This document shows positions 4,076 to 5,589 of a DNA stretch of 5,589 nt, in pieces. Source of the stretch: Candidatus Omnitrophota bacterium. GTDB taxonomy: Bacteria; Omnitrophota; Gorgyraeia; Gorgyraeales; Gorgyraeaceae. The position numbers were made by a program, and so were the translations under genes. Position 1 is the first letter of the stretch; every line of letters starts with the position of its first letter. The DNA is taken from the NCBI GenBank assembly GCA_013202925.1, contig JABMRA010000029.1, forward strand, positions 1 through 5,589, given 5' to 3'. Under the pieces are notes generated by a model. That model did not search any database. It was not told the DNA's origin and worked only from the letters and a program-made list of their open reading frames with translations.

Positions 4076-5589
4076 ATGCGTACATTAGTGATAGGCCTAC
4101 TATTAATACTCCTTTTTGTCTCCCAGATAAACACTATACTGGATATAGATCTATGGTGGAATCTTAAGACAGGGGAGTATATTATAAAAAATCTTGAGGT
4201 CCCGCGCTTTGATATCTTTTCCTACACATTAAAGGACAGGGCGTGGGTAGATCATGAATGGCTGTCGCAGGTATTCTTTTACCTTGTCTTTTCAGGATTC
4301 GGCTGGCTGGGGCTCAATATACTCAAGGCCGTTCTTATATCTTTATCTTTTTCCCTGCTTTTCTTTTTGGCCTCTGCGCATCTCAAAAAGATCTTTTTCC
4401 CGTTATTATTTCTGCTGCTCTCCATCCTTGCCTTTGGCTACAGGTCATTTGTAAGGCCTGAGATATTTTCTTACCTGTTCATGGGCATATTTTTCTATAT
4501 CCTTGAAAAAGAGAAGGGCCTGCGCGCGCTGCCTTTTTTACAGATCATATGGGTAAATCTCCATGGTTATTTTATATTGGGCCCCATACTCGCGCTTTTA
4601 TATTGCATCGGGGATTTTATTTCAGGAGACAAAGGCAGGGCCAGGAAATTTGGAATGCTTTTTGCCTGGCTGGTGCTCGCGTGTTTTGTAAACCCGTATT
4701 TTTATAAAGGGGCGCTCTATCCTGTAAATGTATTGATAGACGCCTTTACCGGGCAGAGATTATTGATGCAGAGCGTTTCCGAGTTAATGATGCCTATAAG
4801 GTCCGGCTATGCCAGATTCCTTTTCTTCTGGGTCTTCGCAGTGTTGGCGAGCATTACTTTTATCATCAATCTCAAAAATGTCAGGATGAAGCATTGCCTG
4901 GTTTTTATGTTTTCCTTTATCGCCTCTTACATGGCGGTTAGGAATATGCCCATGCTTATATTCTTCGGCATGCCCATAGCCGCCATAAACCTGAACAGGG
5001 CAGGCCTGACAAAAAGGCTGTCTGAAAGAAAATATTATGCTGCATCAATACTGATCATATGCGGCATGCTGTATTTATTCATTTCCAATAAGTACTACAT
5101 AGTCACCAATCAGCATGGATTACGAAAGACAGAGTCCATGTTTTCCGGGCATTTCATGCCTTCCGGCGCATGTGATTTCCTGGAAGAGAACGGTATAAAA
5201 GGCCGTATATTCAATACGCTCGATTTCGGACCATATATAGGATACAGATTTTATCCTGAGAAAAGGGTCTTTATTGATACAAGGACGGATCTGTACAAGG
5301 ATGACTTTTATAGATTATACAGGAGGGCGCAGAACTATCCGGCAGATTGGCGCAGGCTTCACAGGGAATACGATTTTGAGATAGCGGTATTGAGGCATAT
5401 ATTCAGCGGCACAGTAAGGATAATGAGGCATTTACATGAGAATGCAGACTGGAGACTGGTATACTATGATGAGAATTCCTGCGTGTTTTTAAGCAATACC
5501 CCGCAGAACGCCGGTGTCATAGATAGGTTTGAGATAGATTTTAGCAGGAAGGATGTGCTCGATTCAGACATTGACATAAATATAGCGAG
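4076..5589 (+). CDS. polytopic membrane protein with GT-C-like architecture, 3' truncated
   Basis: The frame is open from the ATG at 4076 to the window edge: 504 residues, with the C-terminus missing. A first membrane segment (about 4-16) is followed by a loop with ILDIDLWWNLKTGEYI (21-36), PRFDIFSYT (43-51) and WVDHEWLSQ (57-65). Further hydrophobic segments lie near 66-100, 107-121, 130-143, 152-178, 193-210, 248-264, 274-300 and 322-337. Other conserved-looking stretches are RPEIFSYL (127-134), IWVNLHGYF (158-166), VNPY (205-208), VRNMP (288-292), and, in the probably extracytoplasmic C-terminal part, GRIFNTLDFGPYIGYR and FIDTRTDLY (399-407). An acidic DxD-type first loop followed by many helices resembles GT-C glycosyltransferases that use lipid-linked sugars, but no activity can be assigned. 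Many bacteria have uncharacterised relatives with this D.DLWWHL...WVDHEWL signature. The Shine-Dalgarno is poor; a GTG at 4064 is an alternative start. Confidence 0.88.
   Translation, partial: MRTLVIGLLLILLFVSQINTILDIDLWWNLKTGEYIIKNLEVPRFDIFSYTLKDRAWVDHEWLSQVFFYLVFSGFGWLGLNILKAVLISLSFSLLFFLASAHLKKIFFPLLFLLLSILAFGYRSFVRPEIFSYLFMGIFFYILEKEKGLRALPFLQIIWVNLHGYFILGPILALLYCIGDFISGDKGRARKFGMLFAWLVLACFVNPYFYKGALYPVNVLIDAFTGQRLLMQSVSELMMPIRSGYARFLFFWVFAVLASITFIINLKNVRMKHCLVFMFSFIASYMAVRNMPMLIFFGMPIAAINLNRAGLTKRLSERKYYAASILIICGMLYLFISNKYYIVTNQHGLRKTESMFSGHFMPSGACDFLEENGIKGRIFNTLDFGPYIGYRFYPEKRVFIDTRTDLYKDDFYRLYRRAQNYPADWRRLHREYDFEIAVLRHIFSGTVRIMRHLHENADWRLVYYDENSCVFLSNTPQNAGVIDRFEIDFSRKDVLDSDIDINIA

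Noticed and set aside
3940..4167. 75-residue open frame on the plus strand
   Set aside because: It overlaps the small basic gene out of frame, crosses the terminator hairpin and enters the membrane gene; no ribosome site.
4254..4461. Two overlapping open frames of 66 and 67 residues on the plus strand
   Set aside because: Both are out-of-frame shadows of the continuous membrane-protein frame that starts at 4076 and has no stop within the window.

Overview
The window looks like chromosomal DNA from an uncultured bacterium, most likely anaerobic. Candidate phylum Omnitrophota or a relative is my best guess (moderate to low confidence). The basis is moderate GC with many AGG/AGA arginine and ATA isoleucine codons, an aspartate-dehydrogenase route to NAD, a 43-codon 'GYLYFID...MARGG' protein, a Cys-rich DUF6485-like protein, and intergenic spaces filled with palindromic repeats of the 'GTCATTGCGA...' type. 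No rRNA, tRNA, phage, transposase or CRISPR signal was seen. All supported genes are on the + strand.

Left part (1-3500): a cofactor-biosynthesis cluster. It holds the 3' end of folK (folate), panC and panD (pantothenate), nadA (quinolinate synthase) and an L-aspartate dehydrogenase (nadX). folK and panC overlap by ATGA, and panD and nadA are 3 nt apart, so much of this is probably one transcript. Aspartate is the common substrate. PanD decarboxylates it to beta-alanine, which PanC joins to pantoate. NadX oxidises it to iminoaspartate, which NadA condenses with dihydroxyacetone phosphate to make quinolinate. No nadB, nadC or panB lies in the window.

Middle (2595-4071): repeat-rich spacers and two small genes. 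Two 48-nt modules with identical ends and different 23-nt cores sit immediately upstream of the start regions of nadX and the Cys-rich gene. Three palindromes with unrelated arms (1201-1231, 3505-3548, 3555-3575) share one apex design: tandem GA/GA mismatches below a short stem closed by a GNA triloop. The last codons of the Cys-rich gene lie inside a perfect 16-bp palindrome. A 43-codon basic protein follows, then a 15-bp terminator-like hairpin.

Right part (4076-5589): a reading frame of 504 codons that runs off the window. It encodes a polytopic membrane protein with a GT-C-like first loop (DIDLWW) and the family signatures WVDHEWL, WVNLHG and FIDTR. Its function is not known.

The metabolic genes are ordinary and confidently identified. 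The least explained parts are the repeat family, its position at gene starts, and the two small proteins. I did not find a clear new multi-gene system.
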